Part shown: positions 20,601 through 32,900 of the stretch, piece by piece
How the letters are laid out: the number at the start of each line of letters is the position of its first letter
Numbering within the stretch: position 1 is the stretch's first letter
Assembly: GCA_958009085.1 (NCBI GenBank)
Contig: OY253670.1
Span: forward strand, 992,001 to 1,056,000
Direction: 5' to 3'
Length of the DNA: 64,000 nt
From: Protoeuglena noctilucae
Lineage: Eukaryota > Chlorophyta > Pedinophyceae > Marsupiomonadales > Marsupiomonadaceae
Made by a program: the position numbers and the translations under genes
The notes under the pieces: model-generated
What the model saw: only the letters and a program-made list of their open reading frames with translations
The model's database searches: none
Told to the model about the DNA's origin: nothing

Positions 20601-23600
20601 AGGTCCTGAAGCCGTTCAAGCTCACCATCGAGGTAAGCCTTGGGATGGGAAGAGGAGACGCACATCACAGATTGGCATTCCGAGCCTGGCCGACAGCGGA
20701 GGGCGGAGTTGAGGTATCATGCGTGCTTACGTCGACAGCATCGTGACTCTGACGTTTGGCTCGCACGACCGCTCTGCAGAAGCTGGAGGACGAGCTCAGT
20801 GTCGTGAGGGGGGAGCGGGATGACGCGGTGGAGCGCGAGAAGGCCAAGGAGGTCCAGGTGCGCGAGCGAGAGACACATCGACAAGATATACATGCGTGCC
20901 AGGCTTGCAAGGTTGCTGGGTGCCGGTGAACGAAGTGGCAGCAGTGGGGTTCATGTCTCATGGCCCCCACGAATGCACTGCGATGCGCTGTTTGCGTCTG
21001 CAGAACCACGAGCTGCAGGGGCGGCTGGCTCAGCTCGAGGCTCACTTGGACGCGGTGAAGGGGCGGGAGAGCCAGCAAGCAGAGGCCACAGCGTCAGAGG
21101 CACTCCAATGGATGGCGGAGCGAGCCTCGACGCAGGAAGCGTTGGCGACGGCCCGGGCGGAGGCAGCGGAACTGCAGCGGCGCTGCGGGGATTTGGAGTC
21201 GAGGCTGCGGGCAGCGGAGGCGGCGACGGCGGTGGCCGCTTCGGCGGGGGCTGCGGGGGTCGGTGCGGCGGGCGCGGTGGAAAGCGCACTCAGGCAGGAG
21301 CTGGCCGTGGCGAGGAGCCAAGCAGAAGTTGCGATGGCCGAAGTTGCTGCGGCGAGGAGTCAAACAGAAGCTAGCGCAGCTGAGGTGGCGGCGGCAAGGA
21401 GCGAAGCGGAGTCTAAGGCGGCGGAGGCGGTGGCGGCAAGGAGTCAAGCAGAGGCAGCCGTGGCGGAGTTGGCGGCAGCTAAGGACCAAGCACAGGCCAG
21501 CGCGGCCGAGGTGGCGATGGCGAGGAGCCAAGCAGAGGCAGCTGTGGCGGAGGCATCTTCGCTGCGGGCTCGGCTCTCGTCTCTCGAGTCGTCCCATCGC
21601 GCTGTGGCTGGAGACGCGTTGGGTGCCAGCGAGCGCGTGCTGCGGGCGGAGGAGGAGCTGGGGCAGTCGCGGGCGAGGGTGGAGGAGCTGTCCGCGAGGG
21701 TGCACGAGGTGGAGGCCGCCGAGCGAGGAGTGCGCGAGGAGCTCGCAGAGGCCCGCGCGAAAGCCCAGGACCTTTCGCGACGCGTGGAGGCCGCCGCGGC
21801 TGTCGAGGCGACGCTCCGGCAGGAGCTCAGTCACACGACGGCAGAGCTGGCGACGACCAGGGCGAAGGCGGCAGATGCGGAGCAGGCGCTGGCGGGGGCG
21901 CGGGCGGAGGCAGAAGCGCTGCAGTCCGCAGCCGCGGAGGCGGCGGGGTCGCAGGCGGGTGCGAGCCGCGCGGCGGTGGCGGCTGCGCGGGCGGAGCGGG
22001 ACGCGGCCCACGCGCGGGCAGCGGAGGCGCATGCGGAGTCGCGGCGGTCAGGCGCGGAAGCGGAGAAGCTGCGGGAGACTGTCCGGAACCTGGAGGGCGA
22101 GGCGCAGCGGGCGTCGGCGGAGGTGGCGCGATGGAAGGGGCGTGCCGAGGAGGTGGAATCGCATCTGCGAGAGGCCGAGGCAGCGGTCGGGGAGCTGCAG
22201 CGGGACGTGCGGCAGCTCCGGGACGACTTAGCGGCCGCGGAGAGGCGGCGGGAGGCGGCGGAGGCGGCAGCGGCGGCGGCGAGGGAGCGCGCGGGGGTGG
22301 CGGAGGCGGAGGCGAGGGCTGCGGAGGAGGGAGCGGAGGAGGCGCGACGGGAGGCCGTCGCAGCGCGGGAGGAAGCGGACGCTGCGAGTGCGGCGTGCGA
22401 CAGAGCGAGCCGACAACTGCTGGGGGAGCAGGCGAGGCATGGTCGCATGTCGACAAAAGCCTTGCATGGGCGGAGAGTCACGCCGCACTTCGCACAGGAC
22501 GGCGGTGCTACCTTGTGCACAGCCACTTCCCTCTGTGGCTGTCACAAAGCCTCGCTTCCATGTCTCTTCTGATGTGCCATCCATTCGCGCCCCTCGCAGC
22601 TCCTGGCCAAGTCGGCGCACGCGGCGCAGGCGACGGCCGAGAGGGCAGCTGCGGCCGCCCGGTCCGAGAACGTCATGCTGCAGGCGTGCGTGAGGGACCT
22701 CGAGTCGCGGCTGCAGGCAGAAACAGCGAAGGTCGACGCATTGGAGACGAGGGCCGTGGAAGCGGAGGCTCAGTCGCGCAGGGTGGGCACGAACAGCGGG
22801 AGCACCTCTGAGGTCGCTGAAAAGCTCGAACGCCGCATTGGGGAGCTGGAGGTCCGGGGCGCTGAGGCGGCCGGGGCGCGGAGGTGCGTGCGCGGACGGC
22901 AAGCGTGCACTGACTTTCTGAGACCAAACAGGGAGGGCATCGTGAGCGAATGGCGGTGGTCGTTCTGTATCTTGCAGGCTTGCGGAGGCCCGGTGCGCGG
23001 ACCTGGAGACTCGGCTTGCGGAGGCCGCGGCGGCATCGCGGGCATTGGAGGACTCGGCATGCGAGAGGGACGCGGAAGCACAAGCGGTCCGGCGCGCCAA
23101 GGCTGCAGTGGAGGCATCGCTGGACGCAGCCCTGCGGGACGCGGCGCGGGTCGAGGTGGGTCTCATCTCACTGACCGGCAGATTTCACTGGCGTAGCAAT
23201 TAGAGCAAGCCTTTGCTAATGAACGGGTCGTCCCAAGCGCACACTGCATCGCCGGTGGCTGAGGGTCCCACGTTGCCCGTCCTCTGCAGGACCGGCTGCA
23301 GAAGTCGGAAGCCGCGTTGCGGGAGGCGTCGGGCCGCGCAGAGTCGGCCGAAGCGGCGCTGCGTGCCGCCCAGGAGGGGCAGCGGGAGGCCGAGGCGAGG
23401 GTAGCAGCGGGGGAGCGGCGCGTGGAAGAGGCGGACGAGAGGGCCCGGGAGGCCCTGGCGACGGCGTCGTTTGCGCGCGACGAGCTGGAGGCCGCGGTGG
23501 CTGAGCGGGACGCCCTGGCTGCCGACCTGGCGAAGTGGATTCGGACGGCGGAGACTGCGACGACGGCGGCGGCCGCGTCGGGCGCAGAGGCGGAGAAGGC

Positions 23601-26600
23601 CGCGGCTGAGGTGAGGAGGCAGATTCTCTGGCATCGGTGGCGAGATGCTGTGGGCCGCATTGCGGGACCTGGCAATCCGTGTCGTGATGGGTGTGCTTGC
23701 GAGCCGCTCTGCGGTGCCTGGCAGATGGATTGCGGTGCTCGCTCGCAGGCGGCGGCCGCCGTGCACGAGGCGGAGCGGCTGGGGGAGGCCCTGGCAGCCG
23801 CGAGGGAGGAGGTGGGGCGGGCGCGGGCGACGGCAAACGAAGCGACGGCGCGGGCGGGGCTGGCGGAGCAGCGGAGCGCGGAGCTCGAGACGGCGCTGAC
23901 AGAGGCCGCCGCGGAGGTCGCCAGGCTGCAGGAGGGCGCTGCTGATGCCGAGGCACGGGCAGCAGCGGCCCGCGACGCGCTCGCCGCCGCCCAGGCGCAT
24001 GCGCGGGCCATGGAGGGCCGTGCGGAGGCAGCAGGGGCGGCGGGAGAGGAGCTGCCGGGTCTCCGGGCGCTGGCGTCGCGGCGGGAAGCGGAGGCGGGGG
24101 CAGCGCGGCGGGAGGCGGAGCAAGCGCGGGAGCACGCTGCGGGTGCCTGCGAGCTCTTGGCCGCGGCACTGGACGCCGGGAGCGAGGCCCTGTCGCTGGC
24201 GTCGGCGCTGCACCCGCGGCTCCCCGTCGCGGCCGCGGCGAAGGCCCGGGAGCTGCGGCGGCGCCTGGACGCGCTACGACGGGGGGCGGCCCCTCACATG
24301 GCCGAATTCGGTCCGGGCGAGGGCGACGGCGGCGACGCGCTCCTGACGACCGGGACGGCGTCGTCGTCCGCTCTCGGCGCGTCGCTGGGCTCGCTGCGGG
24401 GGACGTCGACCTTTGGGTCCCAGGGCGGCTTGTCTGCAAGCTGGGGCACGCGCGGGGGCGCGTCGGTGCTGGCGCCGGACATCCTGGAGATGCACGGGGC
24501 GCTGCGGCGCGTGCAGGACGAGAATTACGCGCTCGCCGCCCTGGCGCTGGCAGCGGGTGCCACCGCTGATGCGCGCTCCCAAGGGTGAGGGTCTCTGCAG
24601 GAATAGAGACGATTGCAGGCTGCAGTCAGAGTCTTATTCGAAAAAAACTCTCGATTGTTTATTGGAAAGAGATTGCTATTTTGACACGATCTCTGCCTTT
24701 GCCTCTGCAGGGACGCTTCCGTGGCCCAACCCTCGGTGCCCGCCCACATCGACCTGGCCCTGCAAGCCGCGCAGCACGAAGTGGCCGTGCTGTACCAAAG
24801 GCTCGAGGTGAGGGTTTGGGAGGAGCTAATGAGTGGTTGTTCAGTGCCACATGTTTGACACATTAATCGTGCCAACACAGCACGCCCTTTATGCAAGTCC
24901 CCGCACGTGTTCCCAGGACGTGGACCATCGCGCGGCCATGCTCCACAGCCACCTGAGGCAGGCGCAGGCGGAGTCCCGGGCAGCCAAGCAGCGACTGGCG
25001 CAGTCCGAGGTGGAGAAGATCGCCATCCTCTGCGACAGCGAGGAGGCGGCATGGGCGGTGCTCGCCGACCATGACCGGCGGACCACAGGAAATGGGCAAG
25101 GCCGGTCCCCCACAATCGGTGCGGGCAGCATCCGAGCTCCCCTGGTCGCGTCGACGGTCGAGAATTGTCCCTCCGATGCCGGCAAGGACCCCGATTGCGG
25201 TCGAGAGGGCGCCGATGCGGAGTTAGAAAGCGCCCGTGCCATCGACGCGGGTCGCCTGGCGGATGCGGAGGGTCACATGGCAGCGGGGCTCCCGGACGGC
25301 GATGCACTGGCGCGCCGGGGAGAGGAGGGCCCGGTGGCGGCGTCCGAGTGGCGCGCGGCGCTCCGCGAGATCGACCGACTTCGCCGCGTCAACATGGGGC
25401 TCCGATTGGACCTCAAGCGAGCCCAGGAGGCTCATGCGGCGGGGAGCGCGTTGGCCGACGCCGCGCTGTGGGAGCCGGAGGTGTACTTGGAGGGGGCCGG
25501 GCCAAGGGGCGAGGCCAGGGCAGCCGGGGGGGCAGAGGGTGGCGAGGCGGGGCGAGGGGCGGTGCGAGCGTCCGGGGACGTTGCTGTGGAGGGCGCCGGG
25601 GCTGAGGTGGAGACAGTTAATGGGCAGAGCGTCGCGTTTGATGCTCGCTCGATGCGGCATTCGGGTGGCGCCAGCGCTGCCACGGATGGCGGGCGGCGGC
25701 GACTGGTGCAGGGGTCGGTGCACGCGAGCGCGGTGTCGCGAACGGATGCGGATGACGGCGACCGCGACCACCAGTCGGCTTTGTCGGATGCCGACGTGGC
25801 GCGGGAGGATGCCGGCGACGAGGCAGAGGGCCCCGCGCTGCAGAGCACGGGCAGCTTCCTCTCGTCGGTGCTGTCCCTCTCCTTCCTCAGCGCCCTGCGT
25901 ACGCCGCGGAAGGGCAGCGATTCGGGGCAGGCCGCTCCCAGCGGCTCCCGGCAGCCCCCGGCAGCTACGGGCGCCGGGCCGGCGGCGACCGCAGGCGCAG
26001 GCAGGGCACTGGCGGAGGCGCCAGGCCGCAGCCGGGCGACAGTCGAGGCGTCCACGTCCCGGCACGTCCTGGCGACGCCTTTGCGGGGCCTTGGCAGCGA
26101 CAACCGGGGCGTGATGGTGGTGCTGCGGGCGCGTGTCGAGCATCTGGAGAGGAGCCTGCGGGATGCGATTGAGGAGAACGTGACCATGCAGGCGAGGTGG
26201 TGGCGATGGGCTGATTAACTGCGCTGTTACGCCGTGCTCTTTTGCTGCGCTGGTCTGCTCTGCTTGTCCACTCCGTTCGCCCATTGCGCTGTGCACTGCT
26301 GTGCTCTTCTGCTTCGTTGCGCATTGACAGGAGCACGGTGCGTGGCTTGCAGGCCATGCGGGACCGTGCGTTGGCGGAGGTCGACGCGCTGCGTGGGGAC
26401 GTGGGGAGGGCACGTGCCGCGGCTGAGGCGGCGGGGCTGCCCCGGGCGCTGACGCAGCCGCCCGCCTCTTCGCGGCCGCCGGGGTCGCTCGACACAAACG
26501 TGGCGGCGGGGCGGACCGCGGCGGACGTGGCTGCGAGCGCCCGGGCGTTTGACGCTGAGCGGGAGCTGGTGGCTCTGACGGGGGCCTACGAGGATCTCCA

Positions 26601-29600
26601 GGCTCGGTATGCGCGTGTCGGGGCGGACCTGTCCGAGGAGCGGGCGAGGAGCCGGGAGTTGGCGGGCGGGCTGCAGACCGCTGAGAGCCGGGCGAGGGAG
26701 GCGGCAGAGTCCCTGGCGAGGTGCGGGCCAGGTCGTCGATTCACTGCGAGGAGCTTCCTTTGTGTGCAGCACCTGTGTGAACGTGGCAGGCCTGGCCCAC
26801 GCGACGAAGCCAAAAGATGGACTACTTAGCTTGTCATTTCGTGCTTTCCGTTCCGCAGCACGCTGGAGTTTGCGCGCCGGCGCAAGGAGTGCGCGGACCA
26901 GTGGCAGGCGGCGGCAGAGGAGGCCAACGCTGCGCTGGATGAGTCCCAGCGACAGGTGACGCGATGCATGCATGCATGCATGCAATACACGAGTACCAAG
27001 TTGGGCAAGCCACCGCTAGGATGGGCAGCCGGGCTCCTTTGGCAGCTCACTCGCTGCTTGCGGAGGTGCTCACCTGGCTTTGTGCACCAAGTGTGTCGGT
27101 GCCTCTCCCTCCCCGCAGTGTGCTCGCCTGCAGCAGCTGGCCCGAGAGCTCGAGTCTCGGAATGCGGCGCTGGAGGTGGAGCTGCGGAGGGCGGAGGCCC
27201 ACGCGGTCGCGATTGGCCACGAGCTCGACGACGCACTCGCCCAGGTGCGTAAGCGTGGGGCTGAGACGAGAGGTGTAGATGGGAGAGTGATGGACGTGAG
27301 CTATATGAGGACGCTGCATGAACGGCATGGCACCCCGTGACGCCATGGCAACATGTGCCGAGATGTCCATCACCTGCCTGCGGCCGCAGAGGCTGCAGGA
27401 TTCGTTTACTGCGGACGCACGCAACAGCGACGGTGCGCGACCGAACGGAGACGCGGCGGGCCATGGCACGACGTCGCACGCGTGGGAGGCCAAGTACTCG
27501 CAGCTCCTGTCGCGCTTCAACGAGGCGCTCGCGAGGAACGCGGTGATGGAGCGGCGGGTGCAGGACCTGGAAACCAGGCAGGCGCCCAGCAACGGCGTCG
27601 GCCCAGGGGCGGGTTCCCGAGTGATGGACACCAATCCGCTGTTCTTCGACGAGTCTCTGACATCGAACGCGATGCACACGCCCGCTCGGCCGGCGGCGCC
27701 GCAGAACACCCCGGCGGGCGGCGGGGTGGCCTGGGCGGTGACCCCCGCATCCGCGACGCCCACGCTGGGTCCTCTGGTCCCCGGCTCAGCGACGAGCGCT
27801 CGCCGACGGCGCGCAACGGACGTGGCGCCCGGGGACGCGTGGGTGGTGGAGCAGGTTGAGATGGTGATGGACGAGCGGGACGGCCTGATGCGCGCGTTGG
27901 CGCAGACCCGTTCGCATCTGCGTGAAGTGGAGGCGGAAAGGGACGAGCTGCGGGCGCGGGTTGGGCGCATGTCGCGCACACTGGTACCCAGCGCCACCCA
28001 GGGCCCTGGGCCAGAGGTGGTGGAGCGGCTGGCGCAGTCTCAGGCGGCGTTGGCGGTGGCGGCCGCCGACCTCCTCCGCACCCAGCGGCGCCTCGAGGAG
28101 GAGCGGGAGAGGCGGGTGCGGGCGGAGCTGGAGTGCGACAGGCTGGCTGCGGAGCTCGAGCGGGCGCGGCGGAGGGGGGCGCGGGGTGGAGGTGGGGGCG
28201 GAGGGGGGGACGATGGCGGGGGTGGCGATGGCGGTGGCGGTGGGGGTGGGGGTGGGAGCCGGCCGTGGGGTTTGGGCGGACAGGAAAGGGCTGGGGTTGC
28301 ACCTGGGAGCGGTGGTGGGGGCCTGACCACCGGGGCGGCACGAGACGTGGGGTCAAGAGATCGCACGTCGGGTCACCGGGCAGAGGGCTCGGGCGCCGTG
28401 GCTACTGCGCCTCCGACCGTGCAGTCGACTGCGGGTGCCGGCTCTGTGCGAGGTGGCAGCGCTGGTCGGCAGGCGGGCGCTGTGCCGTCAACGGCGGGCG
28501 CTGGGCCAGGCGAAGGGTCCTCTGCACCCGTCGCCTCTTCCATCCCAGACCCGCCCCTCTCTAGGCAACCAGCGCGCGTCTCCCCGATGCCATCCGACCA
28601 CGAGAGCGACCCCTCCGCGTTCAACAGCGCTGCCCCCGCGCCCGACAGAGCACCGCAGCGCGCAACGCCGCCCGTCGCAGCCGCGTCGCCCCCCACTGCC
28701 CCCGTCACTCCCGCGGGCGCCGGTGCGGCCCCGTCCGCTGCCCCGCGCGTTGGGCAGGCGGCACCTAGCCGGGGTGCCTCCGCCTCAGATGACGTGGAGT
28801 CTGCAAACGAGGACTCCTCTGAAGAGGAAGAGGAGGAGGAGGAGGATCCTGAGGCGATGCGCTCGGTGGTGGCGCAGGTGCGGCGGGTGGTGGAGGAGGG
28901 TGTGCGCACGCCGCGGTACTCCGGGGCCGAGAGCGGCGCCGAGGCGGAAGGCGGCGTGGCCCAGGATTTCCAGGATTCCGTCCGCGTGATGCCCGGCCAG
29001 GCGGGGCGCCTCGTGCTGGGCGGGGAGATGGGCGGGGCGGACATGAGCATGACGCACGTGGTCACGCCCGCGGGGGGCTTAGCCGGGGACGCGGCGCTGG
29101 GCAGCACGGTGCTCGGGAGCCCCGCGCAGGGCCCGGGCAGCGGGGACGAGGAGGCAGTGGTGGACACGCGGGCGGTGTCCCCGCCTGCGTGGGAGGTGGG
29201 GCAGTCCGATGACTCAGGGCCCAATGACGACGCAGGGCAGCACGGGCGAGAGGGGAGAGAGGGGAGGGAGGGGCGCAGGAGCCGGGGGGCGTTAGGTCGT
29301 GGGGCGGTGAGCCCCGTGGCCGTGCGGGCGTTTGGTGGGGACCAGGGGACACCTCCAACTCTCTCCCGCACTCTGACGCTGGAGGTTCAGGGCGTGGGGC
29401 CCGAACAAGGACCCAGTGAGCCTGCAGCGAGTGGGCGGGGCGCCTCAGCAGCGGCGGGGGTGGATGCGGGACATGGGGCGCCGGCAGGTGGGGCGCCGGC
29501 AGGTGGGGCGTCGGCGGGTGGGGGGTCGGTAGGAGCGGGGCCAGCGAGGGCGGAGGGTGCCCGTGGCCCTCGGACGGCGCTGGCAGCGGAGCTGATGCGT

Positions 29601-32457
29601 CAGGGCCCGCGCATCTCCCGGCTATCGATGTCAGGCGTGGACGACGGCGGCCTGTTACTCGGCACCGTGGCGAGCGAGATGGAGGTGCTCCACATGTCGC
29701 TGCACGGGTGCGTGGGGGGTCGCGGTGCTGGGCATGTGTTTCTCAACACCGCGCCTGCCACGCTGCAGCTCACCTCCCTGCTTCTTCTCTCACCCGGTTG
29801 CTCCCAACCACTCTCACCTCGCTGCTCCCCATCTCATTTTCCTTTGCTTCCAACCTCATTGCAGGCGCCTTCAGAACGCCGAGGACCAGGACCGCGCCTC
29901 CGTGGACTGGGCCCGCGAGTCCACAGCGCCCACCGGGGCACCCACCCCGCACGGACAGTCCCAGTCGTGGACGGTGGCCCAGTCGCCCATCGCGGTGTCA
30001 GAAACGGCTTCGGAGGGTTCCGTGCAGGAGGCCTTCCCAGACCCGGGCGCAGGCCACGGGAGCGTGGCAGCGGGGATCGCGAGCGGCGCTGCTGTGCACA
30101 TTGACCCGTCCACTTCCCGCACCGCTGGGGTGGCCGGTCCACACGCGGTCCCGCGGTCGCCGACTTTGCCGGACATGGTAGTCGCAGGGCGGCTTTCTGC
30201 GGACGGCCATCGCCCGTCCGATGCCGCCGGTGACTTGGCAAATGCAGTCCACTCTCTGCGACTGGGGGACTCCGATGGGGAAGTGCCGCGGAGCGCGGGG
30301 TCCCCGCAGTCGGCCCGCAGTGCCTCGCCGACCCCCTCGCACGGCTCAGGGGTGGGAGAGGCCGCGGCCGGCCCTGCCGATGCGCGGGTCGCTGCGTCGA
30401 CTGCCGTGGGGCAGAGGGTGCAGGAGACGACAACCGATACACAACGCGTCTCCACAAGAGAGCAAGCAGCTGGGGCTGGGGCTGGGTCTGGGGCTGGGGT
30501 GCCAGGGGCCCCTGCCGTGTGGACAGCCGCGGGGTTGACGCTCGGAGCGTGGGCGTCGGTGGCTGGGGCCGGGGGCCTCCCAGGAGACGGGCCCGGGTCC
30601 CAGCCGGCCGGGGGTCACTCCCCGACGTCGTCCCAGGCCCGGGGCGCAGCCGGGGCAGGGGCTTACACGGGGAGTCCTGTGAGGGAGTCCCCGGCAGCTC
30701 GTGTGTCCCACAGCCACTCTCTGTCCGAGGGCAGGCAGGGCTTGTCCGGAGTTTCCAAAGGTCCCCACCACCGCGCAACGACGTCTGCGGGGAGCGCAGC
30801 GCCTGGGGAGTTCCCTTGGCCACCGCAGGACGCGGTGGGTGCGGGTGCGGGTGCGGGTGCGGGTGCGGGCGGCGATGACGGGGGTGGCGATGGCGCAGGG
30901 GCAGTCGGGGACGATGCGGGCGACGGCAGGCGACCGAGCGGGGCCGATCTGCGAGACGCCGTGCAGCGCGCGCGGCGGCTGCTGCCGGTCCCTTCCCTGG
31001 ACGCCCCGTCCTTCAAGGACCGGATGTACGGCAGCGGCGGCGAGGCGCGGCACCACCGCAACGCCTCCAACGCCGACCATCTCATCATGGAGCACATCAT
31101 GCTGCCGCCCGTCTCCGCCAGCCAGTCCCCCAACGTCTCGCGCCAGTCCACGCCCGTCGCTCTCCGCACCAAGGCGCTGTCCATGAGCGCCGACACCGCC
31201 AGGGCCCTCGGCATCGAAGTCACGGGGTCGTTTGTCGCCAGCCGCGTCCCGGACGCCGCAACGACGCTCGCGGCGACCGGCAGGGCCGCAGCGGCCGGGG
31301 TGGGCGAGAACGGGGCTGCGGTCGGCTTGCATGGGGACTCTGAGGCTGACTATGACGTTGACGGTGACCCTGGGATCAGTCAAAGACCGTCAGAGCGCCG
31401 GTGGGACCCGCGGCAGGTGTCTGCCAGGAGCATCCACAGCGCAGCGTCGGACGACGGCCCACTGTCCGGCAGTCCGGTCCCGGATGCAGGGGCGCCGAGC
31501 GGCTGGCGCTGGCGGGGTCTCCTGGGCCTTTTCGCAGTCGAGGAGGGCAGGGAGCACCCGCGTCCCTCTTCTGGGCCCTCGGCAGATGGGGGCGGGGCAG
31601 GCGCGCTCGAGATGGCGTCGGACGGGAGCGGGGAGGTGGCGCTGGCGCCTGAGCTGGGGCAGGGATCCCCCGGCAGCGGAAAGCTCGCGCCGGCTGTTGG
31701 GCTCGACCCAGTCCATCGCATGGAGGACGACCCTGTCTCTGTGCCGGCCCTCGCATCGAGCCCCTCCCACAGCCGCGGGGGGGCGTCTGGGGCCAGCCAT
31801 GGCGCCGCGGCCGCGTCGGCGGGCTCGGCAGAGGTCGTCCCGCAGTCATCCGAATCGCGGCCGCCACCGCAGGCGCCGCAGAGCCCGGGGCAGCAGCAGC
31901 GGGTCGCGCCGCCCCGCCACCCCGACCGCGCACGCTCCCTGGAGCGCAGCGACTCGAGCCGCAGCCGGCGATCCCGGGGCACCAAGCGCACGGCGGCCGG
32001 CCACCCCGCGCGGGACGTGGCGCTGGGCCGGGCGCCGTCCCTGGGCCGAGCGGCCTTCGCGGCCAATCTGTCGCAGATGGGGGCGGCGGTGCCTGCGATT
32101 GAGTGGGGCCACGACGCGACGGACTACGAGGCGGACGACGGCATGACGAGCCCCGCAGAGGTCCAGGCTTCGATCCTCGGCTCGGCCGCGCCGTCGATGG
32201 CGTCTGGTCCGGACGACGCCGGGGTCGCAGGGCCGCGGGCGTCCATCCCGGGGTCAGAGACCCAAGGGGGGCAGTCGGCCGCGGGTGGCGCGACGTGGGC
32301 GGCCCGGCGCAGGGGCCACCGTCGCAGCCGCTCGCGCACGCTGTCGGACCCGGACGCGGTCCGTGAAGCGGCGGCGGCGGCAGTGGGGCCGTGGAGCGGC
32401 GTCGGGGAGCCGATTGAGGAGGAGGTGTCGCCGCCTCGACTGGCGCGGCAGTCCTGA
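17661..32457 (+). CDS. Giant coiled-coil protein (~4,270 residues)
   Basis: Exons: 17661-20159, 20339-20632, 20780-20857, 21004-22431, 22600-22883, 22978-23155, 23290-23610, 23749-24584, 24711-24807, 24917-26196, 26331-26720, 26859-26955, 27119-27244, 27390-29707, 29865-32457. All phases close to 4,272 residues if translation starts at 17661. The N-terminal third is Ser/Pro/Gly-rich and disordered. The middle (about 19740-24300) is a long Ala/Glu/Arg heptad coiled coil, broken by an acidic SFVESKDDED segment and resumed near 24740-25020, 26340-27240 and 27850-28170. The last ~1,600 residues are low-complexity Ser/Gly/Pro/Ala-rich with an acidic Glu run near 28820. No enzymatic domain is recognised. 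Size and architecture resemble golgins, rootletin-like or centrosomal scaffolds, but no family is assigned. Bases ~17833-17962 could be an additional intron, so the start is uncertain. Donors at 20160 and 22432 are GC. Confidence 0.8.
21301..21555 (+). repeat. Six-copy 14-residue (42-base) coiled-coil repeat
   Basis: Within the giant coiled-coil gene, six consecutive 14-residue units of the type AARSQAEAAVAEVA follow each other. Fourteen residues are exactly two heptads, so the unit keeps the coiled-coil register. The copies are diverged at several positions. Confidence 0.85.
26964..26984. repeat. GCAT simple repeat in an intron
   Basis: About five copies of ATGC just after the donor site of the intron that follows the exon ending at 26955 in the giant coiled-coil gene. 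Confidence 0.8.
30838..30872 (+). repeat. GGTGCG hexamer repeat encoding (GlyAla)n
   Basis: Five to six in-frame GGTGCG units encode an alternating Gly-Ala run in the low-complexity tail of the giant coiled-coil protein. Similar Gly-rich simple repeats lie near 28190-28260, 29470-29530 and 30470-30500. Confidence 0.75.
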
Positions 32458-32900
32458 CGGGTGGGGTTTGGATTTGAATGGTAGAAGCGGTCCTTGTTGC
32501 ATAGGTGCAGTTGGGTCGCTAACTCACGCGTCTTCATTCGGTGGTCTCGTCGCGCCGGTTCTCTAGTCCAGCTATCGACACTCGCAGAGGGTAGAGGTGC
32601 ATAGATGGCACGCACAGCAATAAGCAGATGGTGTTGAAATGGCTTTTAAGGCATGATGATGTCGTCCACGCGGCTTCGCGTCGGCTCCAGCCTCGGCGGC
32701 TCTCCCCTGGCCTCTCCTTTGGCACTCTCAGGCTTCTCCGACCACCTGGGAGAAGCGAAGACACGACATGTGTAAATGACGATATGTGTGCATCTAAGCG
32801 CAGGCGCTGGGCCGGATCAGGACATGCCATCACAGGCGCATGGTGGAACACGCATGGTGGCATGCGCAGGTATGTAACCCTAACCAGACGCAGGAGTGAC
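32458..32900. other. Convergent intergenic region between the coiled-coil gene and SEC15
   Basis: The 3' ends of two genes face each other. It is less GC-rich than the coding sequence on both sides. No further gene or element was recognised. Confidence 0.5.

Noticed and set aside
26192-26355. An extra GC donor at 26192 paired with an acceptor at 26355 in the coiled-coil gene
   Set aside because: A canonical GT donor at 26197 with a strong acceptor at 26330 also keeps frame, so this site was not counted among the GC-AG introns.
32876-32886. CCCTAACC-like text as telomeric sequence
   Set aside because: A single short match in a 3' intergenic region; no array.
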